Positions 9,503-18,158 of a stretch of DNA of 64,000 bases are shown here, piece by piece (positions within the stretch are counted from its first letter, which is position 1; the number at the start of each line of letters is the position of its first letter). The notes beneath the pieces were generated by a model. That model did not search any database. It was given only the letters and a program-made list of their open reading frames with translations, and was not told where the DNA came from. Origin of the DNA: Nitrosococcus wardiae (lineage in GTDB: Bacteria > Pseudomonadota > Gammaproteobacteria > Nitrosococcales > Nitrosococcaceae). The DNA lies in assembly GCF_004421105.1 (NCBI RefSeq), contig NZ_CP038033.1, positions 2,499,659 through 2,563,658 of the forward strand, read 5' to 3'. Position numbers and translations under genes: made by a program.

Positions 9503-10009
9503 TTACTGAACGCATTTATCCAGTTCCCGTTGCCGTGCTGTTATTTGGGCGTTAGTGAGTTCTTGCGAGGCGTTGAGACACCAGCTGTAATGGTGGATGT
9601 AGTTAGCGTTCCAGGTGGGACCAGACAATTCGCATCCAGTGGAAAGGTTAGCCTTATTTTGCCCTATAGAGACAATGCTGTACATGTTACAACGCTTATC
9701 AGCACCTGTGGGAAATTGAACTCCTGGGCATTTAGCCAGTTGGCCTATGCGCGCGAGATCTTCCCCTTGTGCAGCTTGGGCTGATGCATTCAGGCACCAT
9801 TCCTTGTGATGTTCAGGGTCAGAGTTCCACCGGGGCCCAGTATAGCCACAATTATTTTTAATGTTTTGCGCGTTCTGGGCAACGGCGGTTTTAGTATATA
9901 TAGAACAATACATCTTACTGGCGGCATAAGAGAAAGGAGGTTCTACCCCTAGCATGAGCAGCAAGAGCAGGAATGAATGTCGAATTATTCTTTTAAGGGA
10001 CAATTTCAT
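9503..10009 (-). CDS. Secreted protein with a duplicated Cys-rich module
   Basis: I do not recognise the family. The 168 residues begin with a signal peptide (SFLLLLLMLGVEPPFSYAAS). The rest is two copies of a module of about 60 residues, each with four Cys and the shared pattern CGYTGPRWN...HHKEWCLNAS (first) and CELSGPTWN...HHYSWCLNAS (second), each ending in a helix with LAKC or LDKC. The even Cys number suggests two disulfides per module in the periplasm or outside the cell. A GGAGAGG ribosome site precedes the ATG. The conserved Trp, His and Asn residues could form a ligand-binding site, but no function can be assigned. Confidence 0.75.
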   Translation of the reverse strand: MKLSLKRIIRHSFLLLLLMLGVEPPFSYAASKMYCSIYTKTAVAQNAQNIKNNCGYTGPRWNSDPEHHKEWCLNASAQAAQGEDLARIGQLAKCPGVQFPTGADKRCNMYSIVSIGQNKANLSTGCELSGPTWNANYIHHYSWCLNASQELTNAQITARQRELDKCVQ

Positions 10010-10043
10010 TTTTATTGGCCTCTCCCAAAGCTAATCTATTGTT

Positions 10044-12554
10044 TTATAGTTGAACAGTGCGTAAGCGCAAGGCATTGCTTATCACTGAAATTGAGCTAAA
10101 GCTCATAGCAGTGGCAGCAATAATAGGCGATAGCAACAGTCCAGAGAAAGGATACAACACACCAGCGGCAATAGGGACCCCCAGAGAATTATAAACAAAG
10201 GCAAAGAACAGATTTTGTTTGATATTTCGCATGGTCCCTTCGCTTAAGCGCCGCGCTCGGACAATCCCACCTAGATCTCCTTTTACCAGGGTCACTCCGG
10301 CACTTTCCAAAGCAACATCTGTGCCGGTTCCCATGGCGATGCCAATATGGGCCTGGGCAAGGGCAGGGGCATCGTTAATCCCGTCTCCAGCCATGGCGAC
10401 GATCCGGCCTTCTTCCTGGAGTTCTTTAACCATTGCCACTTTGCGATCCGGTAGAATTTCGGCTTCCACTCGCTGGATTCTAAGCTTCCGAGCCACTGCC
10501 TCTGCAGTCGTTTGATTATCGCCAGTCACCATGACCACTTGGACGCCTTCATCGTGAAGAGCGTCGATTGCCTCTGGTGTGGTTGCTTTAATGGGATCAG
10601 CCACCCCAATGAGGCCAACGGGTTTCTGATCAATGGCAACAAACATTACCGTTTGACCTTCTGTCCGCAGGGCCTCAGCCCGCTCAGAGAGAGGACCCGG
10701 ATCCAGATCCAATTCTTCCAGTAGTTTGAGATTGCCAATAGCGACTTGGCGGCCCTCCACTTTGCCCGTGACTCCCTTGCCAGTGGATGACTGAAAATGG
10801 TGGGTAGAGGCCAATTTGAGCCCTTTCTCTTCGGCGCTATTGACAATAGCGGCCGCCAGGGGATGTTCGCTGGCCCGCTCTAGGCTGGCTCCTAGGCGCA
10901 GAATCTCTGCTTCTTCAAATCCTTCTGCGGAAATCACTTGGCTGACTTTCGGCTTGCCTTCGGTTAATGTTCCTGTTTTATCGATGACCAGGGTATCGAC
11001 CTTGCGCATGATCTCAATGGCCTCGGCATTTTTGAACAACACTCCGGAAGTCGCCCCTTTCCCCATGGCGACCATAATAGACATGGGGGTCGCCAGCCCT
11101 AGGGCACAGGGACAGGCGATAATGAGGACGGCAACGCTATTGACCAAGGCATAAGCCATCTTAGGCTCTGGGCCGATGAAGCCCCAGATAATGAAGGTGA
11201 GGATGGCGATCGCCACCACCGCCGGGACAAAATAGGCCGCGACCTGATCGGCAAGTCTCTGGATAGGGGCCCGGCTGCGCTGGGCCTCACTCACCATTTG
11301 CACAATTTGCGCTAACATCGTCTCGGCCCCTACCCGCTGGGCTTCGATTTCAAGCCCGCCGGTGCTGTTGACAGTTGCGCCAATAACTCGATCACCGGGG
11401 GTCTTCTCCACGGGAATAGGCTCACCCGTAATTATGGATTCATCTATGGAACTTGAGCCTTCCACAACGACTCCGTCAACCGGTATTTTTTCTCCGGGGC
11501 GGACCCGAAGGCGATCCCCTGGTTGGATTTGATCCAAGGGAACATCTTCTTCAACACCATCGACCCGAATTCGCCGGGCCGTTTTGGGGGCTAATCCTAA
11601 CAAGGACTTAATTGCGCCCCTGGTCCGGCTCCGGGCCTTGAGTTCTAATACCTGACCTACCAACACCAGGGTTACAATGACCCCAGCCGCCTCAAAATAG
11701 ACATTGACTTGGCCGCTTTCGTCCTGAAAGGAGGGGGGGAATAAGCCTGGGAATAGGGTGGCCACAATGCTATAGGAATAGGCAACAACCACCCCTAGGC
11801 TGATCAGGGTAAACATATTAAGATTTAAGTCAAACGCAGATTGCCAACTGCGGACCAGGGGAGGCCAACTGCTCCAGAGTACAATGGCGGTGGCGAGAGC
11901 TAATTCGATCGGTATGAGATAGGGGGAAGCGATCAGGTTTTCGGGAAAAGGCCCGGGAACCACATCCCCGAGGGCCATAATAACCAGCGGGACGGCGAGA
12001 AGTATGCAAACCCATAGGCCGAGGCGGAGCAGTAAGGTGGGCAAACTAAGGTTAGGGTTGAATACGGAGTGCCAACCTCGAACCAGAAAGGGCCAGCCAC
12101 CCCAGAGCACAATAGGGGTAGCCAGCAGCAATTCGATAAAATTAAGCGTTCGTGGTGTGGCTAAATTTTCAGGAAACTCTCCCGGGATGACATCTCCCAT
12201 GGCAATGATAACCAGCGGCACCGCCAGCGCTACACTGACCCAAAAGCGCCGGGACATATCTTCCAGTTCCGGGTTACGTTCCTCCTCAAGAGTGATGGTG
12301 CGCGGCTCCAGGGCCATCCCACAGATGGGGCATTCCCCTGGCTCGTTTTGCACTATCTCCAGGTGCATGGGGCAGGTGTATTCGGTGCGCGTTTCGGTGC
12401 TTACTGGGCTTTCCCGCTCCAGGCCCATGCCGCATTTAGGGCAGGCTCCTGGGGCCTCTTCCTGGACTTCCGGATGCATGGGGCAGGTAAAGGTATCTGG
12501 GTGGCTGGACACTGAGGGAGGGTCTGTCTGGGGTTGCGTGGTTGTCTCATCCAT
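10044..12554 (-). CDS. P1B-type copper-translocating ATPase with duplicated membrane hairpin
   Basis: An 836-residue copper-type ATPase. Residues 20-85 hold two metal-binding repeats of the CPMH...CPKCGM / CPICGM kind. The membrane region has the transport motif [12 protein letters not shown] near residue 481. The phosphorylated Asp is in [11 protein letters not shown] near 523, and [13 protein letters not shown] marks the hinge. The membrane hairpin at about 103-170 is repeated at about 176-246 ([19 protein letters not shown] against [19 protein letters not shown]). This adds roughly 75 residues and probably two extra membrane helices relative to the usual CopA/CopB plan. The AGGAGA site five bases before the ATG supports the start. 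It should export copper from the cytoplasm. Confidence 0.93.
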   Translation of the reverse strand: MDETTTQPQTDPPSVSSHPDTFTCPMHPEVQEEAPGACPKCGMGLERESPVSTETRTEYTCPMHLEIVQNEPGECPICGMALEPRTITLEEERNPELEDMSRRFWVSVALAVPLVIIAMGDVIPGEFPENLATPRTLNFIELLLATPIVLWGGWPFLVRGWHSVFNPNLSLPTLLLRLGLWVCILLAVPLVIMALGDVVPGPFPENLIASPYLIPIELALATAIVLWSSWPPLVRSWQSAFDLNLNMFTLISLGVVVAYSYSIVATLFPGLFPPSFQDESGQVNVYFEAAGVIVTLVLVGQVLELKARSRTRGAIKSLLGLAPKTARRIRVDGVEEDVPLDQIQPGDRLRVRPGEKIPVDGVVVEGSSSIDESIITGEPIPVEKTPGDRVIGATVNSTGGLEIEAQRVGAETMLAQIVQMVSEAQRSRAPIQRLADQVAAYFVPAVVAIAILTFIIWGFIGPEPKMAYALVNSVAVLIIACPCALGLATPMSIMVAMGKGATSGVLFKNAEAIEIMRKVDTLVIDKTGTLTEGKPKVSQVISAEGFEEAEILRLGASLERASEHPLAAAIVNSAEEKGLKLASTHHFQSSTGKGVTGKVEGRQVAIGNLKLLEELDLDPGPLSERAEALRTEGQTVMFVAIDQKPVGLIGVADPIKATTPEAIDALHDEGVQVVMVTGDNQTTAEAVARKLRIQRVEAEILPDRKVAMVKELQEEGRIVAMAGDGINDAPALAQAHIGIAMGTGTDVALESAGVTLVKGDLGGIVRARRLSEGTMRNIKQNLFFAFVYNSLGVPIAAGVLYPFSGLLLSPIIAATAMSFSSISVISNALRLRTVQL

Positions 12555-12637
12555 ACCGTTCTCCTGTTGATTTTTGCTCGGCCTGCTATTGCTGGTTCCC
12601 TGCCGTTCAGCGATAAGGATGGTTATTGGCTACCTCC

Positions 12638-12858
12638 TTAAGGTTTCCGTCGGGCCCTTATTACCAGTACCAGCAAAGTGATGGCGGCAAGGGGCATCAC
12701 AAAATCAAGCATAGTAGAATTTATAGGTTTCCAAAGCACTGTGTTGCAGGGGATATAGGAGCAGGTAGACGGTATAGGCCAGATAGTCGCCCAGGAATAG
12801 CACCCCTTCCCATTGGGCAATAAAGTGGAAGGTTAGAGAGAATAGCCCTGGAGTACAA
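12638..12858 (-). pseudogene. Frameshifted C-terminal remnant of a Na+/Ca2+ antiporter (CaCA family)
   Basis: Read on the minus strand, one frame gives WEGVLFLGDYLAYTVYLLLY followed by PLQHSALETYKFYYA and a stop. A second frame takes over with MLDFVMPLAAITLLVLVI and ends RARRKP at the TAA at 12638-12640. The two pieces join into the typical last two membrane helices of YrbG/CaxA-like sodium/calcium exchangers. A small indel near 12720 separates the frames, and everything upstream of the last 70 residues is missing, replaced by the gene ending at 12864. This is a gene relic, presumably non-functional. Confidence 0.7.
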
Positions 12859-12863
12859 TGAAA

Positions 12864-13454
12864 CTATGCTCTGAAGTTAAATTTAGGTGGATTGAAACAC
12901 CAAAGTAGCATGCCACCGTGAGTCGCTCCAACGATAGCCCAGCCGATGGTCCAACTAAGAGCATCTCCCATGGCCCCAGCAATCGTTCCGCCGATGGCCC
13001 AGCCCATGGTAATGCCCAGAATCATCAGGGCGAGCTGTTTTTTCTGGAGATGGGATTGCTGCAAGGTTAATGCATAGCCGGTCACCCATCCCCCGATAGC
13101 GCCAGCGATAGCCCAGCCCAGGGGCCAACTAAGTGCCATGTTTAAGGTCTCTCCAAGGGCGCCAACAATGGCTTCGAAAAAGGCTAAGTTAATGGCCCAG
13201 CCCAGGGCCAGTACGGTAACTTGCTTGCCCTGAACGGGAGCTTTGATCAGTGTTAAGGCATATCCTGTCACTAAACCACCGATGGTTCCGCCAATGACCC
13301 ATCCCATGGCATCCCCGATGAGGCTATCGCCAAAGGCCCAACTGAGGACAATGCCAATTGCCCCCGCCACGACCCACCCAATAACCATCCACCCAATGAA
13401 TTTTTCTCGGTTAGGTGTGAGTTCAGCGGTATTGGTTTGCTGTTGTGATCCCAT
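12864..13454 (-). CDS. Gly/Ala/Trp-rich repetitive membrane protein of unknown function
   Basis: I do not recognise a named family. The 196 residues form five or six hydrophobic segments with GxxxG-like packing. There is an internal repeat of about 70 residues: GWVIGGTIGGLVTGYALTL, then GWAIAGAIGGWVTGYALTL, then GWAIGGTIAGAMGDALSW. Short charged loops (QGKQ, LQKKQ) separate the repeats. A ribosome site AAGGAGAG precedes the ATG. The abundance of glycine-spaced helices suggests an oligomeric inner-membrane protein. The C-terminus ends in a hydrophilic tail (NPPKFNFRA). Confidence 0.75.
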   Translation of the reverse strand: MGSQQQTNTAELTPNREKFIGWMVIGWVVAGAIGIVLSWAFGDSLIGDAMGWVIGGTIGGLVTGYALTLIKAPVQGKQVTVLALGWAINLAFFEAIVGALGETLNMALSWPLGWAIAGAIGGWVTGYALTLQQSHLQKKQLALMILGITMGWAIGGTIAGAMGDALSWTIGWAIVGATHGGMLLWCFNPPKFNFRA

Positions 13455-13664
13455 GGAATTCTCTCTCCTTATCAGCGTGTCATGACCGGTATTTTAAGCA
13501 CTCCCTCGATATCTAGCTGCTGATCTCCCGAGAATTCTAGGTTTTGGAGCTTAATCTTATCCTATAACCCTAATAATCTTAAAATCGCAACTTCTTGTTA
13601 GCGTTTCTTGGCAAATGGGACTAGACATTCCGCTAAAAACTGGAAATAAAGGAGGAGTTCAATT

Positions 13665-15359
13665 ATGCATATTTTGGATGAGTTTGTGGATGAAGAGCGC
13701 ATTGCCTATTTTTCCATGGAAATTGCCCTGCGCAATGAGATCCCTATTTACAGCGGTGGTCTAGGGGTTTTAGCGGGGGACACAGTCCGCTCGGCAGCCG
13801 ACCTAGAATTGCCGCTGGTGACCGTCAGCTTGGTCAGCCGGGCCGGTTATTGTCACCAGGAAATTAACACCAAGGGCCAGCAAATAGAACATCCCGATCC
13901 CTGGCAGCCAGAGGATTGGGCTACGCCGCTCGATGCTAAAATTGCCGTGCCCATAGAAGGCAAAATGGTGTGGATCGGGGCTTGGCTGTATGTGCTGAAA
14001 GGGCATATGAACGGCCAGCAGCCGGTGATCCTTCTCGACACCGATCTGGATGAAAACAGCGCTGAGGACCGGCGGCTTACCCACACGCTTTATGGGGGGG
14101 ATAGCACCTATCGGCTCAAGCAAGAAATCATTTTAGGTATTGGCGGGGTCCGGATGTTGCAAGCGTTGGGTTTCCAGATCCGGGAGTATCATTTGAACGA
14201 GGGCCATGCAGCGCTGTTGGCACTGGAGTTGCTCCGACGCTATGCCTATCCGAAGGAGGAACTCCGCCCCGGTGAGTCTCCCTATAATCTTCCCCGGGTG
14301 AGGGATCTGTGTAATTTCACGACCCATACGCCGGTGGAGGCGGGGCATGACAAATTTTCCTATGATCTGGTTCAGCAGGTCCTGGGTGATTTTATTGATT
14401 TGGCCACTTTGAAACTCTTGGCGGGGAAAGAAAACCTTAACATGACCCGCCTGGCGCTGAATTTGAGCGAGTATGTCAATGGGGTGGCTAAGCGCCATGC
14501 GGAGTTGTCCCGAAAGATGTTTCCCGGCTATCGGGTCAAGTCCGTCACCAATGGAGTTCATCCTTTCACCTGGACTCATCCGAGTTTTGCCAAACTCTAT
14601 GATACCTATCTGCCAGGTTGGTGCCATGAACCGGAACTTCTGGCCCGGGCGGAATGTTGCATTGCTGATGAAGCCATTTGGAAGGCCCATCAAGAGGCTA
14701 AACAACAGCTTATTAAAACCGTTAAAGAGGATACTCAGATAGCGCTCGATCCGGCGCTTCCTATTCTAGGTTTTGCCCGGCGAATGACTACCTACAAGCG
14801 TCCGGACTTGTTGTTTACCGACATAGAGCGATTGCAGGCCATAGCCCGGCAGCAACCCTTCCAAATCGTATTGGCCGGCAAAGCCCATCCCAAGGATGAA
14901 GGGGGTAAACGTTTGATTGATCTCCTCCATGCTCACCAGCGGGAGTTAGCGGATAGCATTCCCATTGCTTTTCTTCCCAATTACGGGATGGATTTGGCAC
15001 TGACAATGGTGGCCGGGGTGGATGTCTGGCTCAATACGCCTTTACCTCCCTTGGAGGCTTCAGGCACCAGCGGGATGAAAGCCGCCCTTAATGGCGTTCC
15101 TAGTTTGAGTGTGCTTGATGGCTGGTGGATTGAAGGGTGTATTGAGGGGATCACCGGCTGGGCCATTGGCGATGGCAAGGAAGGAGAAGAGGAATCGGCT
15201 TTGCTGTATCAAAAATTGGAGCAAGTCGTCTTGCCTCTTTATTTTAAGGATAGCAACGGTTGGATTGCTGTGATGAAAGGGACGATATCTAAAAACGCTT
15301 CCTTTTTTAACAGCCACCGGATGATGCGGCGTTATGCTGCCGAAGCTTATCTTCGTTAA
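13665..15359 (+). CDS. glgP: Alpha-glucan phosphorylase (GT35 family)
   Basis: A 564-residue member of the shorter alpha-glucan phosphorylase class, which removes glucose-1-phosphate from the non-reducing ends of alpha-1,4-glucans in the cytoplasm. The N-terminus (IAYFSMEIALRNEIPIYSGG) and NEGHAALLALELLRR are typical. RRMTTYKRPDLLFTD and SGTSGMKAALNGVPSLSVLD hold the phosphate and pyridoxal-phosphate regions, with the PLP-binding Lys in SGMK. It lacks the long N-terminal regulatory region of the E. coli-type enzyme. AAAGGAGG precedes the ATG, so the start is firm. With the GH15 enzyme it points to glycogen-like storage. It is transcribed alone; the next gene converges on it. Confidence 0.92.
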   Translation: MHILDEFVDEERIAYFSMEIALRNEIPIYSGGLGVLAGDTVRSAADLELPLVTVSLVSRAGYCHQEINTKGQQIEHPDPWQPEDWATPLDAKIAVPIEGKMVWIGAWLYVLKGHMNGQQPVILLDTDLDENSAEDRRLTHTLYGGDSTYRLKQEIILGIGGVRMLQALGFQIREYHLNEGHAALLALELLRRYAYPKEELRPGESPYNLPRVRDLCNFTTHTPVEAGHDKFSYDLVQQVLGDFIDLATLKLLAGKENLNMTRLALNLSEYVNGVAKRHAELSRKMFPGYRVKSVTNGVHPFTWTHPSFAKLYDTYLPGWCHEPELLARAECCIADEAIWKAHQEAKQQLIKTVKEDTQIALDPALPILGFARRMTTYKRPDLLFTDIERLQAIARQQPFQIVLAGKAHPKDEGGKRLIDLLHAHQRELADSIPIAFLPNYGMDLALTMVAGVDVWLNTPLPPLEASGTSGMKAALNGVPSLSVLDGWWIEGCIEGITGWAIGDGKEGEEESALLYQKLEQVVLPLYFKDSNGWIAVMKGTISKNASFFNSHRMMRRYAAEAYLR

Positions 15360-15378
15360 ACCTTGTTTTAGGGGGCGG

Positions 15379-15807
15379 CTACTCTGTGTACACCACCTCC
15401 AGAACTCCAGTCATCCCTTTTTCCCGGTGACTTTCGAAGAAGAGAAGTTGATTATCGCAGTAAAAGGTAAATCGGCCTGTCCTGATGGGAGTAAATGTCA
15501 CTATTTTAGGCTCTGTATCTAAAGAGATATTGATGGAGATACCCGCTTCTGGCGCTTGGATAACAAAGCTATGAGGAATGAGGCCGGGTTCTTTTGCCAC
15601 TGAAAGCTTTACCGGTTTATTGACTTCCACAAGGACATGCTTAGGCCGGAAGAAATAGCTGCCAGCAATAATGGAAATATGCTGTACACCCTGTTCATCC
15701 ACTGTGGCTTTCATGGATTTTGGAAGTGGTAGGGATGGTTCAATAGCATCACCATTAGCTGGGAGAACTAAGAGCATGATGAGGGTAAAGCATATCGTAG
15801 GGAACAT
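15379..15807 (-). CDS. Periplasmic cupredoxin-like protein
   Basis: A 142-residue protein. The ATG at 15807 is preferred over the upstream TTG at 15825 because AGGA precedes it and it opens a compact signal peptide (MFPTICFTLIMLLVLPANGDA). The mature part is a single cupredoxin domain with candidate type 1 copper ligands: His in LIPHSFVI, Cys in FYCDNQ, His in SHREKG and Met in GMTGVLEV. The spacing between Cys and the second His (eight residues) is longer than in plastocyanin. It is probably a periplasmic copper-binding electron carrier or sensor that fits the nearby copper genes. Confidence 0.82.
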   Translation of the reverse strand: MFPTICFTLIMLLVLPANGDAIEPSLPLPKSMKATVDEQGVQHISIIAGSYFFRPKHVLVEVNKPVKLSVAKEPGLIPHSFVIQAPEAGISINISLDTEPKIVTFTPIRTGRFTFYCDNQLLFFESHREKGMTGVLEVVYTE

Positions 15808-15914
15808 TGTGGTTATCCTAGCCAATCACCATTTATTCCTCTTTACCTTTAGGTGAAGAGGTTATGAAAAAGAACATTGCTTTCTAAATTTTAGTATAAC
15901 TAAGGAGTTCAGCC

Positions 15915-16487
15915 ATGCCTGTTATTTCAACCCCACCTGAGTATCGGTTTCCATGGTATATACGGCTGTTATTTTGGATGCAAAAACGCCATTATGGGGC
16001 TGTATTTGAAAGCGCTCGCCTGTGGGGACGCATCCCTAAAGTGTTTATGCCTTTCGTACTTCTTTATCGGGCTTTTGAACGCCGCTCCTCACCCATCGAT
16101 CCTCAACTGCGCTCGCTGGTGATGGTGCGTGTCTCCCAGATCAACCACTGTGCTTTTTGCGTTGATCTTAATTCCGCCATTGTGCTCCAGCGTAGTCTTG
16201 ATTCAGACAAACTGGTGGCGCTCTCCGAATTTAAGACAAACCCCTTGTTCAGTGATCGGGAACAAGCGGCATTAGCCTATGCAGAGGCGATGACTTACCA
16301 GGAGCGGCAGCCTGCTGAGGAACATTTCGAGCAACTGCGCCGCCATTTTGATGAAGAGGCCATTATTGAGCTTACAGGTTTAATTGCTTTTCAAAACATG
16401 TCCAGTAAATTCAATACTGCCCTGGGTGTTGAGTCCCAGGGTTTCTGTGCTATTCCTTCCCGAGAGAAACAGACGGCAGGGGATTAA
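15915..16487 (+). CDS. AhpD-like carboxymuconolactone decarboxylase family protein
   Basis: A 190-residue all-helical protein with the CMD-family core: LRSLVMVRVSQINHCAFCVD contains the redox motif Cys79-x-x-Cys82 with a nearby His and Asp, followed by a second family helix (LSDREQAALAYAEAMT-like stretch). Members of this AhpD-like branch act as small peroxidases or thiol-disulfide proteins; those with the CxxC motif are not decarboxylases. AAGGAG is placed well before the ATG. The next gene starts 22 bp after the stop, so the two are probably co-transcribed. Confidence 0.85.
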   Translation: MPVISTPPEYRFPWYIRLLFWMQKRHYGAVFESARLWGRIPKVFMPFVLLYRAFERRSSPIDPQLRSLVMVRVSQINHCAFCVDLNSAIVLQRSLDSDKLVALSEFKTNPLFSDREQAALAYAEAMTYQERQPAEEHFEQLRRHFDEEAIIELTGLIAFQNMSSKFNTALGVESQGFCAIPSREKQTAGD

Positions 16488-16509
16488 TCTCATTGAGAGG
16501 TTTTTATCA

Positions 16510-18144
16510 GTGAATGCGAGGCGGCAACTTAGATTTTGGTTAATTGGTTTCTTTCTTTTTCTCTTCTCAGTCTATCTACTTCGGGAAATTCTGCTGCCGT
16601 TTGTGGCAGGTATGGCGGTTGCCTATCTAATTGATCCCCTTTGTGATTGGCTCGAGCGCAAAGGATTTTCGCGCACAATGGCTACAAGCCTAGTGACCGC
16701 GGGATTTATTTTTGTCGTTATCGCAGTATTGCTGCTGCTTGTTCCGCTGTTGCAGAATCAAATCATGCACTTGATAGAAGTTCTACCCTCCCTAATCGCG
16801 CGGGCGCAGGATTCCACTTGGCCCTGGTTGCAATTGCTTCAAGAACGCTGGTCCATTGATATATCCCAACTCCAGAACGCCGTCAGGGATCAGGCTGGCG
16901 CACTGATTAAATGGATAGGACGGACATTGGCTTCTCTCCTAAGCAGTGGTATGGCGCTAGCTAATCTCCTGTCACTCATTTTTGTGACGCCGGTAGTGGC
17001 CTTCTATCTGTTGCGGGATTGGGATAGGTTGATTGCACGGGTTGACCATTTGCTGCCGCGAAAATATGCCCCTGTCATTCGTGAACAGGTTAAGCTTATT
17101 GATACAGTTTTATCAGGTTTTATCCGTGGCCAGGCCAGTGTATGCCTGTTACTTGGGACTTTCTATGCAATAGGATTGACTCTGATAGGGTTGGATTTCG
17201 GATTAATGATAGGCATGGGAGCGGGATTGCTTTCGTTTATCCCTTATGTGGGTACTATCGTAGGTTTTATCGCGGGGATCGGTTTGGCCTTCGTGCAGTT
17301 TTCCGAGTGGACCCCGATTGCGCTAGTAGCGGGGGTATTTGTGGTCGGGCAGGTTATCGAAGGCAATTTTTTGACTCCCCGCTTGGTAGGTACTCGCGTG
17401 GGATTGCATCCGGTGGTGGTTATTTTTGCCTTATTAGCGGGTGGGGCATTGTTTGGGTTTTTAGGCATACTGTTGGCTGTTCCGGTGGCTGCGGTGGTAG
17501 GCGTGCTAACGCGGTTTGCAATCAAGCAGTATGTGGCGAGTCATTATTACCTGGATCTTACCCCGGCGGCGGAGGCAGATGCTGAGTCAATTTATGGCGC
17601 TTCCTCTGAGGCTAGAGCGTCAGCAGAGTACGGGGAACGACGAGGTCGCGGTATTTTTAAAAAAAGATATTTGACACTGTACTCGTTTGTCACAATCTGG
17701 CATATAGAAGCGCCGATCGAAGTAGTCTGGAATGCCATTTCTGATGTCGAGCGTTGGCCTGTGTGGTGGTTCTACGTAGAACGGGTGGTTAACCTGGGAA
17801 CAGGGGATGAGAATGGCATCGGTTCCCGCCATCATTTTACCTGGCGGACTTCCTTGCCCTACAAGCTTTCACTTGAGTCTCAAGTCACCCGTATTGAGGC
17901 CCCTGTCTTTGCTGAGGTGATTGTCAGCGGTGATGTGGAAGGATGGGGGCGGTGGTATCTTTCTAGCGCCAAGGGTATCACAACGGTACGCTATGATTGG
18001 AATGTACGTACTATAAAACCTTGGATAGGTTGGTTGGCACCGATGATGAGATCTATTTTTAAATGGAATCATTATGCAATCATGAAACGTGGCGGGGAGG
18101 GTTTAGCCCGTTATCTCGGGGCTCGGTTTCGGGGAATGGAGTGA
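16510..18144 (+). CDS. AI-2E/PerM-family membrane protein fused to an SRPBCC domain
   Basis: The frame is open from 16384, but the GTG at 16510, after GAGAGG and beyond the previous gene, is the likely start (544 residues). The first 360 residues are a PerM-type transporter with seven to eight membrane helices (VAGMAVAYLIDPLCDWLERK near the start; VEGNFLTPRLVG-like motif IEGNFLTPRLVGTRVGLHPV near the end). After a hydrophilic linker, the last 170 residues form a polyketide-cyclase/SRPBCC lipid-binding domain (IWHIEAPIEVVWNAISDVE). PerM proteins normally end before this domain. The junction lies at a run of seven A (17660-17666), so an indel fusing two genes, or a sequencing error, is possible. 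Confidence 0.8.
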   Translation: MNARRQLRFWLIGFFLFLFSVYLLREILLPFVAGMAVAYLIDPLCDWLERKGFSRTMATSLVTAGFIFVVIAVLLLLVPLLQNQIMHLIEVLPSLIARAQDSTWPWLQLLQERWSIDISQLQNAVRDQAGALIKWIGRTLASLLSSGMALANLLSLIFVTPVVAFYLLRDWDRLIARVDHLLPRKYAPVIREQVKLIDTVLSGFIRGQASVCLLLGTFYAIGLTLIGLDFGLMIGMGAGLLSFIPYVGTIVGFIAGIGLAFVQFSEWTPIALVAGVFVVGQVIEGNFLTPRLVGTRVGLHPVVVIFALLAGGALFGFLGILLAVPVAAVVGVLTRFAIKQYVASHYYLDLTPAAEADAESIYGASSEARASAEYGERRGRGIFKKRYLTLYSFVTIWHIEAPIEVVWNAISDVERWPVWWFYVERVVNLGTGDENGIGSRHHFTWRTSLPYKLSLESQVTRIEAPVFAEVIVSGDVEGWGRWYLSSAKGITTVRYDWNVRTIKPWIGWLAPMMRSIFKWNHYAIMKRGGEGLARYLGARFRGME

Positions 18145-18158
18145 TGATTTGAAGCATT

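Noticed and set aside
10219..10515. Long plus-strand frames opposite the P-type ATPase, tpsA and other GC-rich genes
   Set aside because: They are antisense shadows of clearly identified genes with low-complexity products.
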